From Kumtagia sp963829135 (GTDB lineage Bacteria; Pseudomonadota; Alphaproteobacteria; Rhizobiales; Rhizobiaceae): a stretch of DNA of 64,000 bases. Below the pieces are notes generated by a model. It was not told where the DNA came from. It worked only from the letters and a program-made list of their open reading frames with translations, and ran no database searches. Both the position numbers and the translations under genes were made by a program. Of this stretch, positions 28,675-37,879 are shown piece after piece (within the stretch, counting starts at the first letter, position 1; the number at the start of each line of letters is the position of its first letter). The stretch is from NCBI GenBank assembly GCA_963829135.1, contig CAWHHO010000008.1, positions 248,001 through 312,000 on the forward strand, written 5' to 3'.

Positions 28675-28871
28675 ACCCCCTCACCGGCCCTTCGGGCTCA
28701 CCTCTTCCCCTGCCCGGGGGAGAGGATGCGCCGGCCGGTATGCCGGTCGCCGCTCTTCGACGTTAGCGGTGGCGATGGTGGCGCCCATCCTCACCCCCCG
28801 GCAGGGGGAGAGGTGGCTCGTCCTGAGCCCCGAGCTTGTCGAGGGGTCGAAGGACGAGACGGTGAGGGGGT
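28675..28871. repeat. Long palindromic intergenic repeat inside the peptide-transporter operon
   Basis: Outer arms ACCCCCTCACCG (28675-28686) and CGGTGAGGGGGT (28860-28871) are perfectly inverted. Inside are two further CCTCTCCCCC-like/GGGGAGAGG words and a smaller palindrome TCGTCCT...AGGACGA (about 28818-28857) around CTCGACAAGCTCGGGG-type sequence read on the minus strand. Elements of this kind are scattered through many alphaproteobacterial genomes. It occupies nearly the whole gap between the two permease genes, so it may tune the relative expression of the downstream half of the operon. Confidence 0.75.
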
Positions 28872-28898
28872 TCTTCGTCGCGGTACCGAAGGGAGACC

Positions 28899-29942
28899 TC
28901 ATGCACGCGTCCTTGGATCAAGCACACGGTAGAGCAGGTCAGACAGCAAATTGAGGGCGATGAAGACGCCGCCGATGATGATCGTACCACCGAGTACGGC
29001 GTTCATGTCGGCATTCTGCAGCGAGTTGGTCAGATAGAAGCCGATGCCCGGCCAGGCAAAAACCGTTTCGGTGAGCACGGACCCCTCAAGCAAGGTCGCA
29101 TAGGAAAGTGCCACGACCGTAACCAGCGGTACGGCGGCATTGCGGAGTGCATGACCCCAGATGACGCGGGTTTCCGACAGACCCTTGGCGCGCGCCGCGA
29201 CAATGTACTCCTGGCTGAGCTCGTTAAGCATGAAGGACCGCGTCATCCGGCTGATATAAGCCATCGAGAAATATCCGAGCAGCGAGGCCGGCAGGATGAT
29301 GTGGCTGAACACATCCTTGAACACCGCCCAATCTCCCTGGATCAGCGCGTCGACGAGGAAGAGACCGGTGATTGGCGTGAATGTATATTCATACGCGACG
29401 CCGATGCGGCCAGGCCCTTCCACCCAGTCGAGGCGCGCGTAGAAGACGAGCAATCCAATCAGGCCCAGCCAGAAGATTGGGATGGAATAGCCGAGCAGGC
29501 CCAGGATTCGAACCGTCTGGTCGATCAGGCTGCCGCGCTTCACTGCAGCCAACACGCCGAGGGGAATGCCAAGAAGCAGGCCGATCAGCGTACCCAGCGT
29601 CGCCAGTTCGACCGTTGCCGGAAACACCCGGCGGATGTCCTGCATAACCGGATAGGTCGAGAGCACGGACGTCCCGAAGTCGCCCGTCAGGGCTTTCTTC
29701 ACATAGAGCAGAAATTGCTGCCATATAGGCAGATCGAAACCGTATTGCGCCCGCGCCGCAGCAACCACGCTGGCCGGCGCGCGGTCGCCGACGATCGCCA
29801 GCACAGGATCGATCGGTACGACCCGACCGATAAAGAAGGTCACCGTGATCAGCCCGAAGAAAGTGATTGCCGCGACGACGAAGAAATTGAGTGTCGCCCA
29901 AGCAATCGAAGAGGCCCGTCCGGGCCTCCCCCCATCTGCCAT
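28899..29942 (-). CDS. Peptide ABC transporter permease (DppB/OppB type)
   Basis: 347 residues from the ATG at 29942. First membrane segment NFFVVAAITFFGLITVTFFIG, then the periplasmic block PIDPVLAIVGDRAPASVVAAARAQYGFDLPIWQQFLLYVKKALTGDFGTSVL typical of DppB, the YSIPIFWLGLIGLLVFY segment and the coupling loop VAARAKGLSETRVIWGHALRNA. A TTG six codons upstream could also start translation. Follows the binding-protein gene by 39 bases. Confidence 0.93.
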   Translation of the reverse strand: MADGGRPGRASSIAWATLNFFVVAAITFFGLITVTFFIGRVVPIDPVLAIVGDRAPASVVAAARAQYGFDLPIWQQFLLYVKKALTGDFGTSVLSTYPVMQDIRRVFPATVELATLGTLIGLLLGIPLGVLAAVKRGSLIDQTVRILGLLGYSIPIFWLGLIGLLVFYARLDWVEGPGRIGVAYEYTFTPITGLFLVDALIQGDWAVFKDVFSHIILPASLLGYFSMAYISRMTRSFMLNELSQEYIVAARAKGLSETRVIWGHALRNAAVPLVTVVALSYATLLEGSVLTETVFAWPGIGFYLTNSLQNADMNAVLGGTIIIGGVFIALNLLSDLLYRVLDPRTRA

Positions 29943-29981
29943 GATTTGCCCGTTCGACAAGGAAACGGACCTTTGCCGGTA

Positions 29982-31622
29982 TTACTTCGTCACCGGGGCC
30001 ACGAAATTGGTGTCGAAGGTCGGCCCAAGCTTGAAGCCCTGAACGTTCTTGCGCAGGCCGGCGACTTCCGTCTCCTGCCACAGGAAGATAAACGGCCCGG
30101 CTTCGCGCACCTTCTTCTGCAGATCGGCATACATGGCAGCGCGCTTGGCACCGTCGCGCTCGAGCAAGGCGTCCTTCGCCTCCTTCTGCATGTCTGCCGG
30201 CACGTCCCAGGCATTGCGCCAGGCCAGCGTCTTGTTCATCGAATCATCCGCGTTGTTCGGGTTCGAAGCAAAGGTTTCCGCGTTGGAATTCGGATCCCAA
30301 TAGTCGACACCCCACTGCAGGATCGCCATGTCATGCTGACGGGCGCGATACTTGGTGAGGATCGTCTTGAAGTCGCCGGGGACGATTTCGATCTTGATGC
30401 CGGCCTGTGCCGCCGTCGCCTGGATCGACTCGGCCACGCCGGAAACCGGCTGTTGGCTGCGCACGTCGAACGTCACGCTGAAACCGTCTGCCAGGCCAGC
30501 CTTGGCAAGGAGCTCCTTCGCCTTGGCAACGTCCAGCTTGTAAGGCTTATCGTCGGCAGCGCCCAGAATTCCCTGCGGCAGGAAGTTCTGATGGATCTGA
30601 CCGATCCCCTTCAGCAGCGTTTCGCCAAGCCCGTCATAGTCCACGAGATATTTGAAGGCTTCGCGCACTTCCGGCTTGGCCAGGTTCGGATTCTTCTGGT
30701 TGAGGCTGAAATAGAACACCGTGCTTTTCGGCGACGCAGTCGTTGCGAGGTCGGCATTCTTGCCGACAGCCTCGTAGTCGCCGGGCTGCAGGTTGCGGGC
30801 AACATCGATATCGCCCTTTTCCAGCATCAGGCGCTGTGTCGCGCTTTCCTTGACGTGGCGATATATGACGCGAGCGAGATTGGCCTTTGCACCGTAATAG
30901 GCGTCATTGCGCTCGATCACGACCGCCTCGTTGGCCTTCCATTCCCGTGTCTTGTATGGGCCTGAGCCAGCATAGCCGGTCTTCATCCAGCCATTGCCGA
31001 AGTCATTGTCGAATTTATACTCGTCGGTCGGCGTGACGGCGGCGATGTGTTCCTTGACCAGCTTGCTGTCGACAACGGCGGCAACGGTGGCGGTAAGACA
31101 GTTCAGTACGAAGGTCGGCGCGTAGGCCTTGTCGACGGTGAAGACGAACGTGCCGGCATCCGCCGCCTTTGCCTTTTCCGCGACATTGTCACCGGTGAGT
31201 CCGAACTGCTGGATGATGAAAGCCGGGCTCTTGTTGAGCTTCACTGCGCGTTCGAACGACCAGGCAACGTCGTCCGCCGTGATCGGATTGCCGGAGGCAA
31301 AGGTAATGCCCGGCTTGAGCTTGAAGGTATAGGTCAATCCGTCGTCCGAGACCGTCCAGCTGTCGGCAATACCGCCAATCACCTTGGTCGTGTCGTTGGC
31401 GTCGAGCCTTACCAGCATGTCGTAGGTGTTGCCGGTAATTTCGCCGGTCGAAATTTCAAACGCTTCCGCAGGGTCGAGTGAGATGATGTCGTCAATGGCC
31501 CAAGCCTGGACCAGCGTGTCCGGAGGCGTATCGGCGATAGCCGGCGCACCGGCGAACACAAAAGCAGAGAATGCGGCCCCGACAAGTAGGCTGCGCGGAC
31601 GAAGAGTGAGAGTCTCAAGCAT
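29982..31622 (-). CDS. Peptide ABC transporter substrate-binding protein (family 5)
   Basis: About 546 residues with a Sec signal (SLLVGAAFSAFVFAGAPAIA, cleavage near residue 30). Family-5 blocks: SLDPAEAFEISTGEITGNTYDMLVRLD, YTFKLKPGITFASGNPITADDVAWSFERAV, GSGPYKTREWKANEAVVIERNDAYYG and the C-terminal RAAMYADLQKKVREAGPFIFLWQ. It should deliver di- or oligopeptides to the permease pair. An ATG one codon upstream (31625) is equally possible. It follows the M19 dipeptidase gene by about 30 bases. Confidence 0.93.
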   Translation of the reverse strand: MLETLTLRPRSLLVGAAFSAFVFAGAPAIADTPPDTLVQAWAIDDIISLDPAEAFEISTGEITGNTYDMLVRLDANDTTKVIGGIADSWTVSDDGLTYTFKLKPGITFASGNPITADDVAWSFERAVKLNKSPAFIIQQFGLTGDNVAEKAKAADAGTFVFTVDKAYAPTFVLNCLTATVAAVVDSKLVKEHIAAVTPTDEYKFDNDFGNGWMKTGYAGSGPYKTREWKANEAVVIERNDAYYGAKANLARVIYRHVKESATQRLMLEKGDIDVARNLQPGDYEAVGKNADLATTASPKSTVFYFSLNQKNPNLAKPEVREAFKYLVDYDGLGETLLKGIGQIHQNFLPQGILGAADDKPYKLDVAKAKELLAKAGLADGFSVTFDVRSQQPVSGVAESIQATAAQAGIKIEIVPGDFKTILTKYRARQHDMAILQWGVDYWDPNSNAETFASNPNNADDSMNKTLAWRNAWDVPADMQKEAKDALLERDGAKRAAMYADLQKKVREAGPFIFLWQETEVAGLRKNVQGFKLGPTFDTNFVAPVTK

Positions 31623-31655
31623 CATGGACGTAGTACCCCTTGTGTTGTTGGCAGC

Positions 31656-32717
31656 TCAGCGCGCGCTCTCATGCCAGGCGGAACGCAGTATCCGAAACCA
31701 ATTTTCGCGGCAGATCTTCGCCAGTTCCGCGTCACCATATCCGGCGGTTTCCAGTGCGGCAACGAGCTTTTGCAAGCCTGCCGCGTCGCCGATTTCCGCG
31801 GGAACCGTCGCGCCATCGAAGTCCGACCCGATGGCAACGCCGTCGATGCCGAGCTTTTCGACAAGGTAGTCCACATGCCGGACCATATCTTCAAGCGGCG
31901 TGTCGGCATTCTCGGCGCCATCGGCGCGCAGCATGGTGACGGCGAAATTGAGCCCGACCAGACCGTTGCTTTCCCGCACCGCGTCAAGCTGGCGGTCGGT
32001 GAGGTTGCGGGCGACGGGCGTCAGCGCATGAACATTCGAATGGCTGACGACCAGCGGCTGATCGCTGCGCCTGGCCACATCCCAAAAGCCCTTTTCGGTG
32101 ATATGGGCGAGATCGATGACGATGCCAAGCCGGTTGCAGGCGCTCACCAGAGCCTTGCCTGCGTCGGTCAGACCGGGCCCGGTATCCGGGCTCGACGGAA
32201 ACGAAAACGGCACGCCGTGCCCGAAGATATTGTGGCGACTCCAGACCGGTCCGAGCGACCGCAACCCCGCCGCGTGAAAAACTTCGAGCGCTGCGAGGTC
32301 GGCGTCGATCGCCTCGCAGCCTTCCATGTGGAGCACCGCCGCGAACACCCCGCCAGCGATGGCGCGGTCGACATCGGCCATCGAGCGGCACAGACGCCAG
32401 GCGCCCGCGCGATCGAGTTGAAGCGCTATCGCGGCCTTCTCGAGGGCAATGTCGAGTGACGATTGTCGCGGCAGTGGCGGGGCGAGGGGCGTCTCGTAAT
32501 GCCCGTTGGCGTCCGGCGGCTGCAGGGCGAATTCGCCTTCGACGGGGATATAGATGGCGCAAAGCCCTCCGGCGAGCCCACCGGTACGGGCGCGGGGCAG
32601 GTCAATATGACCGCTCTTGGTGCCGTCGACCATTTCTGCAACTGGATCTGCGCCGCCCTTTTCGTTGCGCCACAACCGTAGGAGCACATCATTATGGCCG
32701 TCGAAGATTGGCTGCAT
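31656..32717 (-). CDS. Membrane dipeptidase (peptidase family M19)
   Basis: 353 residues. The M19 landmarks are all visible: the first metal pair in FDGHNDVLLRLW (H-x-D), the bridging Glu in LHMEGCEAID, the zinc/substrate His residues in DLAHITEKGFWDV and VVSHSNVHALTPVARNLTD, and GIDGVAIGSDFDGATVP near the end. These enzymes cut dipeptides, often including D-residues at the second position. As first gene of the peptide-importer operon it probably processes the imported dipeptides; no signal peptide is seen, so it would act in the cytoplasm. Confidence 0.92.
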   Translation of the reverse strand: MQPIFDGHNDVLLRLWRNEKGGADPVAEMVDGTKSGHIDLPRARTGGLAGGLCAIYIPVEGEFALQPPDANGHYETPLAPPLPRQSSLDIALEKAAIALQLDRAGAWRLCRSMADVDRAIAGGVFAAVLHMEGCEAIDADLAALEVFHAAGLRSLGPVWSRHNIFGHGVPFSFPSSPDTGPGLTDAGKALVSACNRLGIVIDLAHITEKGFWDVARRSDQPLVVSHSNVHALTPVARNLTDRQLDAVRESNGLVGLNFAVTMLRADGAENADTPLEDMVRHVDYLVEKLGIDGVAIGSDFDGATVPAEIGDAAGLQKLVAALETAGYGDAELAKICRENWFRILRSAWHESAR

Positions 32718-32975
32718 CGGCGCGGGTCCTCGCGAAGGTACGGGTTTTCCAAGACTTAGTTTGGTGTGGCCGCCTATGGCAATAGCGGGAAGACTGACTG
32801 TTCGATGCGGCAGGCCCGAAACTCGGTTGGGCCATCTCCATTTCGCCGCTCAGCTTAATCCCGGCCTCATCGCGTTCGGTCGCAAGATATCGCACTTTCT
32901 TGGAATCGATCACCATGCCTGTCATCCGGCCATGTCTAGTGGAAATTCCGGCCGCGCGGCATGACGGATGCGGTC

Positions 32976-35900
32976 TCATGATGAGGAGGGTCGTTTGAGT
33001 CCGGAATGTTGCAAACGCGAAGAGGGCAATATGCGCGAAGCCTTTACGCGAGGATCGTGGCCTTGCCTGCCCACTTCGTCTGCATTGGCCAGCGTCCTTA
33101 TACGTGAGGCTTCCTCGGACAGGTCTCCCAGCCATGGCGTGACGTCCTCGATTTTGCTGGCTACGACATGGATCACACCGGATTCCGATTGGAGCTTGCC
33201 CTGAACCCGAACGAACCGGGCGCCGAGCACCACCGCACGGAACCGTTCGAAGGTCTTCTTCCAGACGATGATGTTGGCAATGCCGGTTTCGTCCTCGATG
33301 GTCATGAAGATGACGCCCTTGGCCGAGCCGGGCCGTTGCCGCACCAGGACAAGACCTGCCACCGAAACGAACCTGCCGGATGGAATGTCCTTGAGGAGGC
33401 CGTTGCGCATCACCCGCGCGCCATCCAGCTTTTCACGCAGAAACGAGACCGGATGCGCCTTCAACGACAGTGAGAGCGTCCGATAATCGTGAATCACATG
33501 CTCGCCGAGCGGCATGACCGGCAGTCTGGTTGCCGGCTCATGATCGCGCAAGACAAGGGCCGGGCGTTCGAATAGCGGCAGTCGCTCAGCAGCGCTCCCG
33601 GTATCGAGCGCCCGGACCGCCCACAGGGCCTCGCGCCGGTCGATGCCCATCGAGCGAAACGCATCGGCCGCCGCAAGCCGTTCCACCACGCTTGCAGACA
33701 AGCCGGATCGCAGCCAGAGATCGCGGACCGACCGATAGCCATCCTCGCGGTTCGCCACCAGTTTCTTCATATCGCGCTCCGCAAGGCCTTTGATCTGGCG
33801 GAATCCCAGACGCACCGCGTGCCGGCTTTCGATGATCGTTCGCATTTGTGCATGGCGCGGCGCAATCTTCGACGGATCGAACTGGGCTGCCTCCAGACGA
33901 CAGTCCCAGGTGGAGAAATTCACGTCGACGGGGCGCATCTCGACGCCGTGCTCCCGCGCATCGCGTACGAGTTGCGCCGGCGCATAAAATCCCATCGGCT
34001 GCGAATTGAGGATCGCCGCGCAAAACACATCCGGATAAAACGCCTTGAACCAGCAGGACGCATAGACGAGCAGAGCGAAGGCAGCGGCATGGCTTTCCGG
34101 AAAGCCATACTCGCCAAACCCCTCGATCTGCTTGAAGCAGCGCTCGGCAAAGTCGCGCTCATAGCCATTGCCGACCATGCCGTCGATCATGCGGTCACGA
34201 TGATTGCCTATCGTTCCCGTGCGCTTGAAGGTCGCCATCGCACGACGCAACTCATCGGCCTCGTCCGGTTTGAATCCCCCTGCCACGATGGCGATCTTCA
34301 TCGCCTGCTCCTGGAACAGCGGTACACCCAGCGTCCTCCCGAGGATTTCTTCCAGCTCCGGTTTGGGATACTCGACTTTCTCCTTTTTCTGCCGGCGGCG
34401 CAGGTAGGGATGCACCATGTCACCCTGGATCGGGCCAGGCCGAACGATCGCCACCTCGATCACCAGATCGTAGAATTTGCGCGGCAGCAGCCTCGGCAGC
34501 ATCGACATCTGCGCCCGCGATTCTATCTGGAAGACGCCGAGCGTATCGGCCCGGCAGATCATGTCGTAGACTTTACTATCTTCGGGCGGGATCGTCGCCA
34601 GTTCGATCGGACGCCCATGGTCGTCCCTTGCCTGGTAATGCTTCTCGAGCAACTGGAATGCCCGGCGCAGGCAGGTGAGCATGCCGAGGGCAAGGATATC
34701 GACCTTGAGGATCTTGACGGCATCGAGGTCGTCCTTGTCCCACTCGACCATTTTGCGTTCCGGCATGGCCGTCTTCATGATCGGGACGATTTCGTCGAGG
34801 CGGTCGCGGGTGATGACGAAGCCTCCGACGTGCTGCGAAAGATGGCGCGGAAAGCCCATGATCTCGTTGGCGAGGTCGATGACATGCCGCGAAACCCGGT
34901 CGGTCTGGTCCAGACCGCCTGCTTTAGCTTCGCGCTCGCCCAGTTCCGAGGAAGACCAGCCCCAGATTGCGCCGGATAGAGCGCCCTGCACGTCATCCGA
35001 CAGGCCCATTGCCTTGGACACCTCGCGAAGCGCGGAGCGGCCGCGATAGGTTACGACGGATGCGGCGAGCGCCGTGCGCTTCTGGCTGTATTTCGCGTAG
35101 ATGTAGGCGATCACCTCCTCGCGTCGCTCATGCTCGAAATCGACATCGATATCGGGCGGCTCGCCGCGCTTTTCCGAAATGAATCGCTCGAACAGGCAGT
35201 CGATGATATCCGGCCCGACATCGGTAATGCGAATGCAGTAGCAGATGACCGAATTGGCTGCCGAACCGCGCCCCTGGCACAAAATGCCTTGGGAGCGGGC
35301 GAACTTGACGATGTCATGAACGGTCAGGAAGTAGCGCGCATAGTTCAGCTTCTCGACGATGCGCAATTCGTGGCGGATAAGGCCGGCGACCCTATCCGAT
35401 ATGCCGTCGGGATAGCGATCCCTCGCCCCTTCCCAGGTCAGTCTTTCGAGCTCGGCCTGCGGTTCGAGACCGGATTCCGTAGGCTCGTCCGGATAATTGT
35501 ATTCCAGGTCCTTGAGCGAAAACGTCAGCGTTTCGGCGAAGCGCAGGGTTTCTTCCAGCGCTTGTGGATACCCGCGGAAAAGCCGCGCCATCTCAGACGG
35601 CGGCTTCAGATGCCGCTCGGCATTGGCCTTAAGCGCCAGACCCGCTTCCGACGTGGGAACATTGAGGCGGATGGCGGTCAGCACATCCTGCAATGGCCGC
35701 CGTCCGACCTCGTGATAGAGGACGTCGTTGACTGCAAGCAGCGGGACACCGGCAAGCTGCGCCATGGCATCGGCCTGCTCCAGCCGGAAATGGTCTTCGC
35801 CCCCATAGGAGGGCGAGACGCCAAGCCAGACCGCCTTGGGAAAAAGGCCGCCAAGCTGTCTGACGAGGGCGAGATCGTCCTGCGGGTCGCCTTCCAGCCG

Positions 35901-36293
35901 GGGCAACACGGCGAGCGACATCTCCTCGCCCCACTCGAGAAGATCGGCGCGGTAGAGTAGGGATGCGCCCTTCTCGCTTTCGTCCCGCAGATTGGCCTGC
36001 GTCAGCAGTCGGCAGAGATGACCCCAGCCCTTGCGGTTACGCGGATAGGCAAGCACATCGGGAGTACCATCGGCGAAAACGAGGCGGCATCCCGGGTGAT
36101 AGCGGATCGCTCCGGTCTTCGCCTGCGCCCAGGCCCGCACGACGCCGGCCACCGTGTTGCGATCCGCAAGGCCGATCGCCGAAAGCCCCAGCCGCTCGGC
36201 CATGACCACCAACTCCTCCGGCCGCGATGCGCCGCGCAGGAACGAGAAATTCGACTGCACTGCAAATTCGGCATAGGCAGGTGGACCGCTCAT
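32976..36293 (-). CDS. dnaE2: Error-prone DNA polymerase DnaE2 (ImuC)
   Basis: C-family polymerase that makes the mutagenic bypass step of SOS repair together with ImuA and ImuB. 1105 residues: PHP domain opening YAEFAVQSNFSFLRGASRPEELV, catalytic aspartates in PPDIDVDFEHERREEVIAYIYAKY, the GRGSAANSVICYCI loop, and a C-terminal OB fold (FVSVAGLVLVRQRPGSAKGVIFMTIEDETG). The ImuB gene overlaps its start by four bases, so the three genes are one coupled operon. The last 30 or so residues are not conserved in the family as I know it. Confidence 0.95.
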   Translation of the reverse strand: MSGPPAYAEFAVQSNFSFLRGASRPEELVVMAERLGLSAIGLADRNTVAGVVRAWAQAKTGAIRYHPGCRLVFADGTPDVLAYPRNRKGWGHLCRLLTQANLRDESEKGASLLYRADLLEWGEEMSLAVLPRLEGDPQDDLALVRQLGGLFPKAVWLGVSPSYGGEDHFRLEQADAMAQLAGVPLLAVNDVLYHEVGRRPLQDVLTAIRLNVPTSEAGLALKANAERHLKPPSEMARLFRGYPQALEETLRFAETLTFSLKDLEYNYPDEPTESGLEPQAELERLTWEGARDRYPDGISDRVAGLIRHELRIVEKLNYARYFLTVHDIVKFARSQGILCQGRGSAANSVICYCIRITDVGPDIIDCLFERFISEKRGEPPDIDVDFEHERREEVIAYIYAKYSQKRTALAASVVTYRGRSALREVSKAMGLSDDVQGALSGAIWGWSSSELGEREAKAGGLDQTDRVSRHVIDLANEIMGFPRHLSQHVGGFVITRDRLDEIVPIMKTAMPERKMVEWDKDDLDAVKILKVDILALGMLTCLRRAFQLLEKHYQARDDHGRPIELATIPPEDSKVYDMICRADTLGVFQIESRAQMSMLPRLLPRKFYDLVIEVAIVRPGPIQGDMVHPYLRRRQKKEKVEYPKPELEEILGRTLGVPLFQEQAMKIAIVAGGFKPDEADELRRAMATFKRTGTIGNHRDRMIDGMVGNGYERDFAERCFKQIEGFGEYGFPESHAAAFALLVYASCWFKAFYPDVFCAAILNSQPMGFYAPAQLVRDAREHGVEMRPVDVNFSTWDCRLEAAQFDPSKIAPRHAQMRTIIESRHAVRLGFRQIKGLAERDMKKLVANREDGYRSVRDLWLRSGLSASVVERLAAADAFRSMGIDRREALWAVRALDTGSAAERLPLFERPALVLRDHEPATRLPVMPLGEHVIHDYRTLSLSLKAHPVSFLREKLDGARVMRNGLLKDIPSGRFVSVAGLVLVRQRPGSAKGVIFMTIEDETGIANIIVWKKTFERFRAVVLGARFVRVQGKLQSESGVIHVVASKIEDVTPWLGDLSEEASRIRTLANADEVGRQGHDPRVKASRILPSSRLQHSGLKRPSSS

Positions 36294-37879
36294 GCGAAAA
36301 CCCCATGCATGAACCAGCGCGGCGGCGCTTCCGTCCCGCCGTAAAGCCCTTCCCTGTAGAGCCAGAAGCGCCGGCCCTCCTCATCCTCGACCCGGAAATA
36401 GTCGCGTGTTCGACTGTTATCCTCCCGCCACCATTCAGGGGCGATACGCTCGGGACCTTCTGAGCGGAAGACGCGGTAGGATGCCCGCCGCCAGCGAAAA
36501 TGTTTTGGCGGCCCCTCCGGCACCTCGGCGGCGATGACCTCGACACATTCGGGTATGTCAAAAAGCCGGACGGGGCGCTGCTTGGCACCGGTTCTCTCCG
36601 GCTCGGATGGTTTCTTCTGTCGGGATTTCTCGCTTTCCGAAAAAGCCACGGGGACCACTGCACGCTCCGGCAGGTGGCTTTCCACAAGCTGTGGCTTGAT
36701 GATTACCTGATCGCCGAGGCGGGCCCGGACCCGGTCTGCGAAAAGCGCGATATCGCTGCCCATATCGGGGTTCGAACCATCGAGATTGGCCTGCGTCGCC
36801 TCGACCGGCACCGCGACCATCACGGAAAGCCGCACAAGATCGAAGCCGAACCCGGCATCCAGGTCCGACTCGACAGCCTCCAGCCGTTCATGAAACAGTT
36901 TTTCGATGAATTTCGGCTCCCGCAGCGGCCGCGATGCACCAACGACAAGCCGGCTCACATCGCCATCGACACGGAAGAGATGAAGCTGCAGCCGCTCGGC
37001 ACCTTCCCCGCGCCGTTCAAGATCCCGCTTGAGCTGGAGGGCAAGCAGGCCGATCAGCGCTTCGATATCGTCGCGCAGCCCGATCGGCTCGGCAAGGCGG
37101 CGCTCCACCGAAAGCGGCGGAACCGGCAACCGAGGCGAGATCGCTTCCTCGACGCGGCCGAGCGCCTGGTCGAGCCTGAGCACTATGCTTTTCCCGAAGC
37201 GGCGCACCAGGGGTGCGCGCGGAGCAGCCATGATGGCTCCTATTATCCGCAGGCCGACGCTTTCGAGGCCGGTGCGGGTGGCTGGATCGAGCCGCAGGGC
37301 AGCAAGCGGCAACGGAGCGATCAACTCCTCCTCCTTGCCAGGCGCAACCACCGGCTCCTCCCCGAAGCGCGCTGCCGCCCAGGCAGCTCCCGGCGTCGAG
37401 GCAAGGCCGGCGCGAACCTCGAAACCCTGATGGAAGAAGCGCGCCAGCAGATCGTCGAGCATCGCCCGCTCGCCACCGAAAAGATGCGCGCAGCCGGTAA
37501 TGTCGAGAAACAGCCCATCCGCGCCGTCCAGCGCCACCAGCGGCGTATAGCGGTCGCACCAGTCCGCGAGACTTTCGAGCAGCCGGAAATCCGCCTCGGG
37601 TTCAGCCTCGATAATCTCGATAGTGGGATGCATGGCCCGCGCCTCGGCAATGCCGATCCCGGGTTTCAGTTTCAGCGCCCTAGCCCATTCGTCGAGCGCG
37701 GCGATGCGCTGGGTGTTGTTGTCGCGCCGGCTGAAGATCAGCGGCGCCGCGCCCTTGAGATTGCGGGAACGCCACGACCTCCCGAGACGCTGCCGCGTTA
37801 TCCGGTCCGCCGGCAGGTATGGAAACCACAGCGAGATTATCCTTTGCGGAGTGCTTCCGTCTTTCATGAAAGGCACCAT
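36290..37879 (-). CDS. imuB: DNA polymerase Y-family accessory protein ImuB
   Basis: 529 residues. Y-family fold (RIISLWFPYLPADR, ALDEWARALKLKPGIGIAEARAMHP, LDGADGLFLDITGCAHLFGGE) but, as usual in ImuB, the catalytic carboxylates are not in the standard places; ImuB is a scaffold that links DnaE2 to the sliding clamp. The beta-clamp motif is expected after about residue 400, within a Lys/Pro-rich linker, but I cannot point to it with confidence. Start at 37879 or at the ATG four codons later (37867). Its first 200 bases overlap the end of imuA in another frame. Confidence 0.93.
   Translation of the reverse strand: MVPFMKDGSTPQRIISLWFPYLPADRITRQRLGRSWRSRNLKGAAPLIFSRRDNNTQRIAALDEWARALKLKPGIGIAEARAMHPTIEIIEAEPEADFRLLESLADWCDRYTPLVALDGADGLFLDITGCAHLFGGERAMLDDLLARFFHQGFEVRAGLASTPGAAWAAARFGEEPVVAPGKEEELIAPLPLAALRLDPATRTGLESVGLRIIGAIMAAPRAPLVRRFGKSIVLRLDQALGRVEEAISPRLPVPPLSVERRLAEPIGLRDDIEALIGLLALQLKRDLERRGEGAERLQLHLFRVDGDVSRLVVGASRPLREPKFIEKLFHERLEAVESDLDAGFGFDLVRLSVMVAVPVEATQANLDGSNPDMGSDIALFADRVRARLGDQVIIKPQLVESHLPERAVVPVAFSESEKSRQKKPSEPERTGAKQRPVRLFDIPECVEVIAAEVPEGPPKHFRWRRASYRVFRSEGPERIAPEWWREDNSRTRDYFRVEDEEGRRFWLYREGLYGGTEAPPRWFMHGVFA

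Noticed and set aside
29151..30965. 604-codon open frame on the plus strand
   Set aside because: Antisense to the DppB-like permease and binding-protein genes, no recognisable domain, composition typical of shadow frames.
32692..33135. 147-codon minus-strand frame between the dipeptidase and dnaE2
   Set aside because: Overlaps the 3' end of dnaE2 on the same strand in another frame, no conserved motif; the 258-base gap (32718-32975) shows no supportable gene.
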